Origin: an uncultured Brevundimonas sp. | GTDB lineage: Bacteria > Pseudomonadota > Alphaproteobacteria > Caulobacterales > Caulobacteraceae | Direction of reading: 5' to 3' | NCBI GenBank assembly: GCA_946481425.1 | Contig: CAMLNT010000011.1 | Location: 1 to 27,535 of the forward strand | Length of the DNA stretch: 27,535 bases | In this document: positions 1 to 7,439 of the stretch, in pieces | Numbering within the stretch: the stretch's first letter is position 1 | How the letters are laid out: every line of letters starts with the position of its first letter | The notes under the pieces: model-generated | The model's database searches: none | What the model was told of the DNA's origin: nothing | What the model saw: the letters and a program-made list of their open reading frames with translations, nothing else | Translations under genes and position numbers: made by a program

Positions 1-707
<707 letters not shown>

Positions 708-736
708 CTATAGACCGCTGGTCCCGGCGGCGGCAA
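708..736 (-). promoter_or_regulatory. Possible promoter of guaB
   Basis: Read on the minus strand, TTGCCG (731-736) is followed after 17 bases by CTATAG (708-713). This is a plausible housekeeping sigma -35/-10 pair. It would start transcription about 20 bases before the guaB ATG, leaving room for the GGAG ribosome-binding site. This is a pattern match only. Confidence 0.35.
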
Positions 737-805
737 GGGCCAGCCTCAGCTTATCGTCGCCATAAAAAGGATTGCCTTGCGGCGTGGCGAGCAGGCCACC
801 ATCTT

Positions 806-1345
806 GTGCGAATGGTTCGCAAGGTAGCCATGGCCGTCCGCCATCTGTGGCTCAAGATCGCGTCCTATGGGGCGATGCACCTCGTCGTGGCGATCCTGAC
901 GGCGTGGGTGATCACGCGCGACTGGCGCGTGGCGCTGGCGGTCGGGCTGGTCGAGCCGGTGGTCCAGACCGTGGCCTTTGCCGTCCACGACCGGGCCTGG
1001 CACCGTCTGGAGCGGCGCCGGACCCTGTCGGACCTGGAGGAGGCGGCCGAGGCGGTGGAAGGCCGCGTAGGCCTGCACGACCATCACGCCCATTCACACC
1101 GGCTGCCGACGTCGCTCCGGACCTTGGCGGCCAAGACCGTCAGTTACGGCGTGATGCACGTCACAGTCGCGGTGCTCGTCGCCTTCGCGCTAACGCGCGA
1201 CTGGCGGCTCGCGCTGGCCGTCGGAACGATCGAGCCGCTGGTCCAGACGGTCTTCTTCACCCTGCACGATCAGGTCTGGCGACGGATCGAGCGCCGTCGA
1301 AGGCGCACGGGCGCGTCGGGCCAGATCGCGGCCGGGTCCGCCTGA
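806..1345 (+). CDS. Membrane protein with two tandem DUF2061 domains
   Basis: The 179-residue protein is an internal duplication. Residues about 14-70 (SYGAMHLVVA...TRDWRVALAVG...EPVVQTVAF..HD) are repeated at about 112-168 (SYGVMHVTVA...TRDWRLALAVG...EPLVQTVFF..HD). Each copy matches the short DUF2061 membrane domain: two hydrophobic segments around a TRDW turn, then HD and a basic W-R-x-E-R-R-R tail. A His-rich linker (HDHHAHSH) joins the copies. The start is uncertain: GTG at 806 and ATG at 812 lack a clear ribosome-binding site, whereas ATG at 830 has AAGG five bases upstream and would still keep both domains. The biochemical role of DUF2061 is unknown. The gene ends two bases before the stop of the convergent metallopeptidase gene. 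Confidence 0.85.
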   Translation: MRMVRKVAMAVRHLWLKIASYGAMHLVVAILTAWVITRDWRVALAVGLVEPVVQTVAFAVHDRAWHRLERRRTLSDLEEAAEAVEGRVGLHDHHAHSHRLPTSLRTLAAKTVSYGVMHVTVAVLVAFALTRDWRLALAVGTIEPLVQTVFFTLHDQVWRRIERRRRRTGASGQIAAGSA

Positions 1346-1347
1346 CC

Positions 1348-3579
1348 TCAGCTCTCAGGCCTGCGGAAGCTGCTTGCGTCGAGGCTGTACTGCACTGGTA
1401 ACGCCCCATCGCTCGCGGAAGACACGGTGATGGCGTAGTCGACATCCGTGCAATCTCCGGGCTCTGCGGGAATGGCCGTGTTGAACACCATCAGAGCGGC
1501 GTATTCGTAGCCCTCGGCGTCGAACACGCCTCCGCGGCCCAGCGGAACGACCTCGACCCGTCCATTGCGAACGCCGAGGCCGTACATTTCAAGCGATGGC
1601 GCGCCCTCCAGGTCGTAGCGCCGCACGCCACCGTCGCGCAGGTGGACATAGCCTGCGCCAAGCTCCTGCAAGTCATCCCCGGCAGACCAGCGGCCGTTGC
1701 GCTTGATCGAGCCGGCCAGGGCGACAGCGGCGTCGATGCGTGACGCCACGTCGTAGTCGCGGGCGAAGTTCTGGATGCGCCAGCGGGCGAGGGCCTGCGG
1801 GATGGTGTCGCCGACTTCCCCCAGTGTGACCGACATGGTCTCGAAGCCGTCATGGTTGGCCGCGTTATCCCACAGGCGCGGGACGATCCGCGCGCCATGG
1901 CTGTCGGCGAGCGACTGGAGCAGGGTCCACTGGCCGTAATCGTGGCCCGGTTCGGTGGTGGTCCAGCACAGGTTCGGGGAAGCGAAATCGGTCACGGCGT
2001 AGCGGGCGGCGTCCTCGTCCATGCCGGCGGTCGCTACCTCGATCCAAGAGGCGCTGGATTCATACATCCAGTCGAGGCCTTCCTGGGCGTCGTAGCCGAA
2101 CTGGACCAAGTGGTTGAACTCGTGCACCGCCGTGGCGTGCATCAGGGGCTCGGGCTGTTCCTCGCGCCCTTCCGACAGGTTGTTGTCGATGACCAGCATG
2201 CCGCGGGCGGCGAAGGATTCGCGCACGCCCTGCGTCGACGGATTGTCGAACACGGTCTGGACGGGATTCATGTAGCCCATCGCGTCGCGCGCGTCGGCGA
2301 CATAGGCGCGGTAGCGGCCGTCGGGATCCCGGATCGGCGCCGCCCAGCCGAGCTGCCCGATCTGGGTCTCGTAGGCGCGCTGCAGCGTGTCGGCCGTCAG
2401 TTGGGCGAATTCGACCGTCGTCGCATCGCTGCCTTCCAGCGTGTAGTGCAGGTCGAAGTCGGCGGTCTGGATAGTGAGTTCCGGGCCGCTCAGCGTGATG
2501 GGGTTCTCCATCAGGCCCTGAACAATATCGACCACCGCCGCATCGACGTTGGATATGTCGAGCGTGAAAGGTCCGGTGCTGTCGCCGCCGGCGTAGCGGG
2601 CGACGTTGAAGACATAGACGCCGCTGACCGGGACCGTGTAGGCGACCGCCGAGTTCAGGGTGCCGTCTCCGCGGTCGTCGTTCAGCCCGACCGGCAGGCC
2701 GTTGGGGTCGCGGATGGTCAGGACCGGATCGAGCATGTCGTCGCCAGCCTCGACCATGGCCAGGATTGTCTGACCGGCTTGCAGCTCGACGGGATAGTCG
2801 ATCTCGGTTTGTTCGTTGGTGATCTGGCCGTCGTGGCGGACGAAGGGAGCCCGATCGATCGAGCCGAAGTTGAACGGCGCGTCCGCCTCGGGGTCTGCCG
2901 CCAGCGAGACGACGGCTTCGCCGACATCCGACCCGCTGTAGGAGCTGACCACGACCGTGTACCTGCCGGCGCGGGCGGGCTGATAGACAATCTGGGAGTT
3001 GAGGGTGCCGTCGCCGCGGTCATCGTTCTCAACCAGGACCTCGCCGTCCGGGTCGAGCAGGACCAGGGTGGTGTCCAGGCCTTCGGACAGGGCGAATGTC
3101 GAGGCCACGAAGGGCGCGTCGGCTGTCAGGTCGACCGCGAACCGCACCTCCGTCTGGCGGCGCGACAGGGACACGCGCTCCTCTCGAAGGACGGTCGCGG
3201 CATCGGACAGGCCGAAGTCGGCGCCGTCGCGGACCTGCAGGCCGAACGTGCCGGTCGCGTTGTTGTAACCTGTTACCTCGGCGCGGTAGCGACCTGCTGC
3301 CGGCGCGACGAATACGATCTGGGAAGTCAGCGCGCCGCCGGCGTCGTCGTTGAAGGCGATCTGGCGGTCATCGGGACCGTAAATCGTGAGAACGGTGTCG
3401 AGGCCGCTGTCGCTGGTCGTCGACAGGGTGACGATCTGTCCGGCGCGAAGGTCCAGGGGGAAGGACGAAGCGGGGGCTCGCCGGGTCAGCTCACCCGAGA
3501 ACTGCGACGCCGTCTGGGCATGCCCAACCGACCCCAGACCAAAAACCGCAAGCGCGACGAACGCCGTGGCGAGACGCAT
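1348..3579 (-). CDS. Secreted PPC-domain zinc metallopeptidase-like protein
   Basis: The 743-residue protein has a Sec signal peptide (MRLATAFVALAVFGLGSVGHAQ). Three pre-peptidase C-terminal (PPC) beta-sandwich repeats follow at roughly 25-120, 130-230 and 235-345, each carrying a D-D-x-G-G/D...LNSQIV-type motif (LNSQIVY, LNSAVAY, LTSQIVF). The C-terminal half contains HEFNH at residues 486-490, a canonical HEXXH zinc site. E507 in MYESSASW is a likely third ligand, as in gluzincin-type peptidases with the pattern HExxH...ExxSW. The part after about residue 620 is a beta-rich domain of unknown role. The arrangement resembles the MXAN_6640-type putative metalloproteases. It probably acts in the periplasm or outside the cell; substrate unknown. 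ATG at 3579 opens a perfect signal peptide. It is transcribed alone and converges with the DUF2061 gene. Confidence 0.85.
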   Translation of the reverse strand: MRLATAFVALAVFGLGSVGHAQTASQFSGELTRRAPASSFPLDLRAGQIVTLSTTSDSGLDTVLTIYGPDDRQIAFNDDAGGALTSQIVFVAPAAGRYRAEVTGYNNATGTFGLQVRDGADFGLSDAATVLREERVSLSRRQTEVRFAVDLTADAPFVASTFALSEGLDTTLVLLDPDGEVLVENDDRGDGTLNSQIVYQPARAGRYTVVVSSYSGSDVGEAVVSLAADPEADAPFNFGSIDRAPFVRHDGQITNEQTEIDYPVELQAGQTILAMVEAGDDMLDPVLTIRDPNGLPVGLNDDRGDGTLNSAVAYTVPVSGVYVFNVARYAGGDSTGPFTLDISNVDAAVVDIVQGLMENPITLSGPELTIQTADFDLHYTLEGSDATTVEFAQLTADTLQRAYETQIGQLGWAAPIRDPDGRYRAYVADARDAMGYMNPVQTVFDNPSTQGVRESFAARGMLVIDNNLSEGREEQPEPLMHATAVHEFNHLVQFGYDAQEGLDWMYESSASWIEVATAGMDEDAARYAVTDFASPNLCWTTTEPGHDYGQWTLLQSLADSHGARIVPRLWDNAANHDGFETMSVTLGEVGDTIPQALARWRIQNFARDYDVASRIDAAVALAGSIKRNGRWSAGDDLQELGAGYVHLRDGGVRRYDLEGAPSLEMYGLGVRNGRVEVVPLGRGGVFDAEGYEYAALMVFNTAIPAEPGDCTDVDYAITVSSASDGALPVQYSLDASSFRRPES

Positions 3580-3896
3580 TCCAAATCCCCTGAAATCTGG
3601 AACGCAGTGTCGCGTCCCCCCGCCATCTAGCTAACCCGCGGCGGGGGCTCATACAAACGGCATCTGACGACGCCGGTCAGTCGCCGGTCACTCGGATTCG
3701 GGGGCGCCCACCGGGAAGTAGGGGCGGGACCGGCGGGCTTCCTCGACGGACCGACGAAAGGACGGCCGGTCTAGCAGCTCGGCCTAACACTTCAGGCCGA
3801 CACCCTTCGCAGCGTCGCGCCTGCAGACGACGCCAGTCGCGAAGCGATAGCAAAGCCTGTTCTCCGGGCGGCCGGAATCGGCGCATTCCCGTGGCC
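3580..3896. other. Gene-poor intergenic region with possible ORF remnant
   Basis: This 317-base stretch separates two divergent genes and has no convincing intact gene. On the minus strand one frame is open from the TGA at 3904-3906 to a TGA at 3688-3690, except for a single in-frame TAG at 3784-3786. The upstream part (Cys-rich, ending AAKGVGLKC) has no start codon. The part after the TAG reads AELLDRPSFRRSVEEARRSR and ends PVGAPESE, with GC-rich third positions. It may be a decayed gene. Near 3628-3656 (minus) a weak TTGTAT-N17-TAGCTA could be the promoter of the metallopeptidase gene. Confidence 0.35.
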
Positions 3897-4253
3897 ATGA
3901 GCATCACCCTCTATGGAATCCCGAACTGCGACACCGTGAAGAAGGCGCGTGTCTGGCTGGACGACCGCGGCGTCCGCTACGTTTTCCACGACTACAAGAA
4001 GGAGGGGATCGACGAGGCGCGGCTCACGACCTGGGTCGAGGAACTCGGCTGGGAGACCGTGCTCAATCGCGCCGGGACCACCTTCAAGAAGCTGGACGAC
4101 GCCGACAAGGCCGACCTGACGCCTTCCAAGGCGGTGAAACTCATGCTGGCGCATCCGTCGATGATCAAGCGGCCGATGCTGGATCTGGGCGACCGGCGCA
4201 TCGCCGGCTTCAAGCCGGATATCTATGAGGCTGCGCTCGGCGCATTTTTCTGA
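3897..4253 (+). CDS. ArsC/Spx/YffB-family thioredoxin-fold protein
   Basis: The 118-residue protein starts MSITLYGIPNCDTVKKAR, the thioredoxin-like fold of the arsenate reductase/Spx family. C11 is the redox-active Cys in an NCDT setting, where Spx proper has CxxC. The conserved IKRP motif lies near residue 87, and the chain ends GFKPDIYEAAL as in YffB-type members. True glutaredoxin-linked arsenate reductase is possible, but nothing nearby (arsR, arsB) suggests arsenic resistance, so a YffB-like reductase of unknown substrate is the safer call. ATG 3897 is preferred to GTG 3891 because it gives the family N-terminus; neither has a strong ribosome-binding site. An 82-base gap follows. Confidence 0.88.
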   Translation: MSITLYGIPNCDTVKKARVWLDDRGVRYVFHDYKKEGIDEARLTTWVEELGWETVLNRAGTTFKKLDDADKADLTPSKAVKLMLAHPSMIKRPMLDLGDRRIAGFKPDIYEAALGAFF

Positions 4254-4335
4254 AACCGCTGCATCCAATCTCGCGCTCTGCGGCGATCCAGTCTCGAACG
4301 GGCCCCGGTGGGGCGGCCCGCATGGAGACGAAGAC

Positions 4336-4530
4336 ATGGCGGACCTCATCCGCGACTTCTGGTGGCTGGCCTTCCCGGTGGGCTGGGGGCTTTGGTCGAT
4401 GTGGGACGGCTGGCTCAAGAGCCGCGCGCGCCGTGACGAAATGAACCTGATGGCTGCCTACACCGCCGCCGGCCGCGAGCCACCGGCCGACCTTCTGAAG
4501 GCGCTTGGCGCCCAGCGTAGGGAGAACTGA
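4336..4530 (+). CDS. Small membrane protein, N-terminal module of the DUF6249-like set
   Basis: This is a 64-residue protein. One Trp-rich hydrophobic segment (DFWWLAFPVGWGLWSMW) is followed by WLKSRARRDEMN and a short cytoplasmic-looking tail with GREPPADLLKAL. GGAG eight bases before the ATG supports the start. It is clearly homologous to the first half of the next gene, with WWL-x-FP-x-GW, WL-x-x-R-x-R-x-D and EPPA-x-L-x-x-A at matching positions. It therefore looks like a tandem duplicate that lacks the two C-terminal membrane segments, or a stand-alone module. One base separates its stop from the next ATG, so the two are probably co-transcribed. Function unknown. Its place directly upstream of an ECF sigma factor suggests a role in that circuit. 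Confidence 0.8.
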   Translation: MADLIRDFWWLAFPVGWGLWSMWDGWLKSRARRDEMNLMAAYTAAGREPPADLLKALGAQRREN

Positions 4531-4531
4531 G

Positions 4532-4936
4532 ATGGAAGACATTTTCCGCAGCTACTGGTGGCTTCTGTTCCCGCTTGGCTGGTTCATCGCTTCAGGCTGG
4601 CAGAGCTGGTTAAACTACCGATCCCGCAAGGACGCCTTGCGCCTGGTCGAGGCCTACGCCGCCAAAGGTCAGGAACCGCCGGCGGAGCTGATCCGCGCCA
4701 TTGAGCGCCCGATCGACCCCGAGGCCAGCGAGAACCGCCCGTCCACGACCAACTGGGGCTGGTATCAGGTGGCCCTGTTCGGCGCCTTGGCCGGCGGCTT
4801 TGTCTTCATGGCGCGCGGCAACATCCTGCAGGACGAAGGCCTGTCGGACGCCCTGTTCGTCGCCGCGATCGTACTCGGCGCCCTGGCTCTGGCCTCGCTG
4901 GTCTACGCCATCACATGGAAAGGCCCGCGGGCCTGA
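4532..4936 (+). CDS. Small membrane protein, DUF6249-like, linked to ECF sigma factor
   Basis: The 134-residue protein has three predicted membrane segments: residues about 8-28 (YWWLLFPLGWFIASGW), 77-95 (VALFGALAGGFVFMA) and 108-128 (ALFVAAIVLGALALASLVYAI). Between segments one and two lies a soluble stretch with WLNYRSRKDALRL and AKGQEPPAELIRAI. The same module is found in the gene before and in the one at 5936. GGGAG precedes the ATG. The gene sits 18 bases upstream of an ECF sigma factor gene. No enzymatic motif is visible. A membrane sensor or accessory of the sigma/anti-sigma pair is an inference from context. Confidence 0.82.
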   Translation: MEDIFRSYWWLLFPLGWFIASGWQSWLNYRSRKDALRLVEAYAAKGQEPPAELIRAIERPIDPEASENRPSTTNWGWYQVALFGALAGGFVFMARGNILQDEGLSDALFVAAIVLGALALASLVYAITWKGPRA

Positions 4937-4954
4937 TCCATCCGGCGGGGCGCG

Positions 4955-5491
4955 ATGGGGGTGAGCGACAATCAGGCCGATCAGGCCCTGGTCCAGGCGG
5001 CCAGGGCCGGTTCGTCGCGCGCCTTCGCCCAGCTGGTGAGCCGCCATCAGGCCGGGGTGCGGGCCTTCCTGACCCGGCTGTGCGGCAACGTCGCCGAGGC
5101 CGAGGATCTGGCGCAGGAGACCTTCCTGACGGCCTGGTCCAAGCTCGGGGCGGTCCAGCCCGAAGCCAGTGTCCGGACCTGGCTCTGCGGCCTGGCCTGG
5201 CGCAAGGCCATGACGGCCCAGCGCGGCCGGGCGCGGTCGGCGAGCCGCGACCGCCAGTGGCTGGACACCCGTCCCCAGTTCGACACCCCGGCGACCCGGG
5301 ATCACATCGCGGTCCGCAAGGCGCTGGACGCTCTGCCGCCCGATCAGCGGGCCGTCGTCGCGCTGTGCCTGGCGTCGGACTGGTCCCATGCCGAGGCCGC
5401 CGAAGCGCTGGGTCTGCCGCTGGGAACGGTAAAGTCGCATGCAACGCGTGGTCGCGCTAAACTGATCGAAGCGATGGGAGAGGTCCCATGA
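4955..5491 (+). CDS. ECF-family RNA polymerase sigma factor (first copy)
   Basis: The 178-residue sigma-70 family protein has region 2 at residues about 20-90 (FAQLVSRHQAGVRAFLTRL, then AEDLAQETFLTAWSKL, the -10 recognition helix). Region 4 is at about 120-175 (LDALPPDQRAVVAL...HAEAAEALGLPLGTVKSHATRGRAKL, the -35 helix-turn-helix). It has no region 1 or 3, as usual for ECF factors. It directs RNA polymerase to a small regulon, normally while its anti-sigma partner is inactive. It overlaps the next gene by four bases (ATGA), so translation is probably coupled. ATG 4955 is chosen; GTG 4961 is a possible alternative. The inducing signal cannot be read from the sequence. Confidence 0.95.
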   Translation: MGVSDNQADQALVQAARAGSSRAFAQLVSRHQAGVRAFLTRLCGNVAEAEDLAQETFLTAWSKLGAVQPEASVRTWLCGLAWRKAMTAQRGRARSASRDRQWLDTRPQFDTPATRDHIAVRKALDALPPDQRAVVALCLASDWSHAEAAEALGLPLGTVKSHATRGRAKLIEAMGEVP

Positions 5492-5823
5492 CCCCTGACG
5501 AACGCCTCAAACTGGCCCTCGGCCTCGGCGCGGACGAGCCGCCGGCCGTCGATCCGATCTTCACGGCCCGCATAGCCGAGCGGATCGAGCGCCGACGGCT
5601 GGCGCTGCGGTTGGCCGCCGCCGCCCTCTGGGCGACTGCCGGGGCCGTCCTGATCGGCACGCTGTCGCCCGTGCTCGCTGAGGGCGTGGCCGCCTTCGAA
5701 GGCCTGACGGCGCCGGTCACCGCCGCTGTGGTCACGGCGGGCGCCGCCTGGCTGGTGGGCCGCGCCGGACCGGCGGCGTTCGGGCGTCAGATCATGCGCA
5801 CCGTCGGCCTTTCGCGGCGCTGA
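5488..5823 (+). CDS. Probable short membrane-bound anti-sigma factor (first copy)
   Basis: The 111-residue protein overlaps the ECF gene by ATGA. A soluble N-terminal part of about 40 residues (MTPDERLKLALGL...DPIFTARIAERIERRRLALRL) precedes two hydrophobic segments at about 43-65 and 73-93. The F-x-x-R-x-x-x-R-x-x-R-R pattern just before the first membrane segment recurs in the partner of the second ECF factor at 6905. There is no Cys or His anywhere, so it is not a classical zinc-binding (ZAS) anti-sigma factor. The role is assigned from position and topology, not from a recognised domain. Confidence 0.7.
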   Translation: MTPDERLKLALGLGADEPPAVDPIFTARIAERIERRRLALRLAAAALWATAGAVLIGTLSPVLAEGVAAFEGLTAPVTAAVVTAGAAWLVGRAGPAAFGRQIMRTVGLSRR

Positions 5824-5846
5824 CCGCGCCTTACGAAGATTTCATG

Positions 5847-5902
5847 TCCGGGACCGCATCCCGGAGGGGCGCCCGCCGCCTCTTGACTTCAGAAGGCGGG
5901 CG
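5847..5902 (+). promoter_or_regulatory. Two stem-loops upstream of the third DUF6249-like gene
   Basis: Two perfect inverted repeats lie in the gap. TCCGGGA (5847-5853) pairs with TCCCGGA (5859-5865) across a 5-base loop. CGCCCGCC (5870-5877) pairs with GGCGGGCG (5895-5902) across 17 bases. The second would bury the AAGGCGG in front of the ATG at 5903, which favours the downstream start at 5936. Neither is followed by a T-run, so they are not ordinary terminators. They may influence transcript stability or translation. Confidence 0.5.
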
Positions 5903-5935
5903 ATGGGCCTGACCGAACAACAAGGGGATTTGTAC

Positions 5936-6319
5936 ATGGGTGTCGAAATCATCGTCCCGGTCGCGTTTTTCTCGATGGTCGCGGCCATCGTCCTGGTGCC
6001 GGGCTGGCTCAAGAGCCGCGACCGCCAGGACATGCAGCAGACCGTGCGCCATGCGCTCGACAAGGGTCAGGCCCTGCCGCCTGAGCTGGTGGAAGCCCTG
6101 GCCCGCGCCGCCCGCGGCCGCATCGCCACCGCCCACACCGACCTGCGCACGGGCGTGATCTGGCTGGCCATCGCCGCCGGCGTCGCGACCTTCGGCTGGG
6201 TGGTCAGCTTCATGGAAGACGAGTTCCTGAACCCGCTGATCGGCATGGCCGCCATCCCGGGCTTCCTGGGCCTGGCCTTCGTCATCCTCAGCTTCTTCAA
6301 CAAGACGAAGGCTGAGTAG
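5936..6319 (+). CDS. DUF6249-like membrane protein linked to second ECF factor
   Basis: The 127-residue protein has three predicted membrane segments: about 3-21 (VEIIVPVAFFSMVAAIVLV), 74-92 (GVIWLAIAAGVATFGWVV) and 100-122. The intervening soluble part carries WLKSRDRQDMQQ and KGQALPPELVEAL, the same module as in the proteins at 4336 and 4532. ATG 5936 has AGGGGA seven bases upstream. The in-frame ATG at 5903 would add 11 residues, but its ribosome-binding site lies inside a stable hairpin. The gene is 26 bases upstream of the second ECF sigma gene. Its family resembles the DUF6249 membrane proteins; biochemical function is unknown. Confidence 0.82.
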   Translation: MGVEIIVPVAFFSMVAAIVLVPGWLKSRDRQDMQQTVRHALDKGQALPPELVEALARAARGRIATAHTDLRTGVIWLAIAAGVATFGWVVSFMEDEFLNPLIGMAAIPGFLGLAFVILSFFNKTKAE

Positions 6320-6345
6320 TCGCGGCGTCAGACGGAGACACGGCG

Positions 6346-6912
6346 ATGTCTGCCCAATCCTCGGGCCTGACCAGACTGCACGACGTCGAACTGGCCGCCT
6401 TCGCGGCGGCCGGTGGACGCCGGGAGTTTGGCGAGCTGGTCCGGCGTCATTCCGCCTCGGTGCGGGGCTTGCTGCGGCGCATGGGCGCCGAGGCGTCCGC
6501 GGCCGACGACGTGGCGCAGGACGCCTTCATCCAGGCCTTCGAGCGCTGCTCGGAGTTCCGGGGGGAGGGCTCGTTCTCGGCCTGGGTCCGCAAGATCGCG
6601 GCCCGGCTCTACATCAAGCGCCGCCAGAAGGAGGCGCGCTGGACCGAACTCTCGGATGCGGAAGAGCCCGTCGGGCTCATGCCGGACCGGGGCCGGGCCA
6701 TCGATCTGGACGAGGCGCTCAAGAGCCTCAGCGAGGTCGAGCGCGTCTGCGTGTCCCTCTGTCACGGGGCGGGGCTGACCCAATCGGAAATCGCAGCGGC
6801 CTTGAATTTGCCGCTCGGGACGGTGAAGTCACATGTCAAACGTGGTCTGGATAAACTTCGGGCGCGGCTCGACGCCGGCCCGGAACCGCAAGGGAGGCGC
6901 GCTCATGTCTGA
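6346..6912 (+). CDS. ECF-family RNA polymerase sigma factor (second copy)
   Basis: The 188-residue sigma factor has region 2 at about 25-95 (FGELVRRHSASVRGLLRRM, AADDVAQDAFIQAFERC). Region 4 is at about 125-178 (LKSLSEVERVCVSL...TQSEIAAALNLPLGTVKSHVKRGLDKL). GGAG nine bases before the ATG supports the start. It differs from the first ECF factor in most positions, yet the order of genes around it is the same, so the pair probably arose by an old cassette duplication or both follow a conserved cassette design. It overlaps the downstream anti-sigma-like gene by eight bases (ATGTCTGA). Confidence 0.95.
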   Translation: MSAQSSGLTRLHDVELAAFAAAGGRREFGELVRRHSASVRGLLRRMGAEASAADDVAQDAFIQAFERCSEFRGEGSFSAWVRKIAARLYIKRRQKEARWTELSDAEEPVGLMPDRGRAIDLDEALKSLSEVERVCVSLCHGAGLTQSEIAAALNLPLGTVKSHVKRGLDKLRARLDAGPEPQGRRAHV

Positions 6913-7309
6913 TCGTGACGCCTTCGATGGCGACATCGAACGCCTGTTCGCGCGGCCGCAACCCTTCGAAGACGGCGAGGCCTTCGCCGAGCGGGTCGAC
7001 AAGCGGCTCAGCCGGGGCTGGCGGGCGCGGTCCGTGATCCTGTGGGGCGCGGGGGCCGTCGGCGGCTTCTTCGCGGTCCGCGAGGCGCTCGACTCAGGGC
7101 TGACGGCCGGTCTTGCCCAGGTCTCTCGGGAGTCGAGCGAGGTCACCCAGGCCGCCTCGGGGCTCGACTGGACGACGGCGCTGGACTGGATTTCGGCCAA
7201 TGGCGGCGACTTCGGCATGGCGCCGACGATGCCCCTGTTCTGGCTGGTTTCGGGGCTGGTGATCGCCGGCGCGGTCTTCACCGCCTTCAAGGCCGGAGAG
7301 GCCAACTAG
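6905..7309 (+). CDS. Probable membrane-bound anti-sigma factor (second copy)
   Basis: The 134-residue protein has a soluble N-terminus (MSDRDAFDGDIERLF...FAERVDKRLSRGWRAR) and two hydrophobic segments at about 43-60 and 110-127. The second lies near the C-terminus (LFWLVSGLVIAGAVFTAF). A Ser/Thr-rich region of about 45 residues between them may be periplasmic. It contains no Cys and no His. GGGAGG lies five bases before the ATG, inside the end of the sigma gene, so translation is coupled. The F-x-x-R-x-x-x-R pattern near the first membrane segment matches the protein at 5488. Anti-sigma function is inferred from context. A strong terminator follows. Confidence 0.7.
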   Translation: MSDRDAFDGDIERLFARPQPFEDGEAFAERVDKRLSRGWRARSVILWGAGAVGGFFAVREALDSGLTAGLAQVSRESSEVTQAASGLDWTTALDWISANGGDFGMAPTMPLFWLVSGLVIAGAVFTAFKAGEAN

Positions 7310-7371
7310 GGCTCAAGTCGGCGCACGCCGATAAAAAGCCCCGATTGGACGCTCAGCTTGCGTTGCGGCGG

Positions 7372-7407
7372 GCGCCGCGAACCTCTAGGTTCGCGGCGCT
7401 TTGTTTT
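7372..7407 (+). terminator. Rho-independent terminator of the ECF cassette region
   Basis: A perfect 12-base-pair stem, GCGCCGCGAACC (7372-7383) with GGTTCGCGGCGC (7388-7399), has a 4-base loop TCTA. It is followed directly by TTTGTTTT. It lies 62 bases after the anti-sigma-like gene and only 32 bases before the next start codon. Confidence 0.92.
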
Positions 7408-7439
7408 CGGCCCTCCGCGGCCATGGGGAGACGTCATCT

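Noticed and set aside
1852..3630. Long plus-strand open frame (592 codons) opposite the metallopeptidase gene
   Set aside because: It is antisense to a protein with signal peptide, PPC repeats and HEXXH; its own translation shows no domain and is a GC-rich shadow.
3897..4253. Arsenic-resistance locus
   Set aside because: The ArsC-family protein stands alone without arsR, arsB or acr3 and looks like the YffB branch.
4300..4319. GGGCC...GGCCC inverted repeat upstream of the first small membrane protein as a terminator
   Set aside because: The stem is short, the loop is itself G/C-rich and no T-run follows; it runs close to the ribosome-binding site of the next gene.
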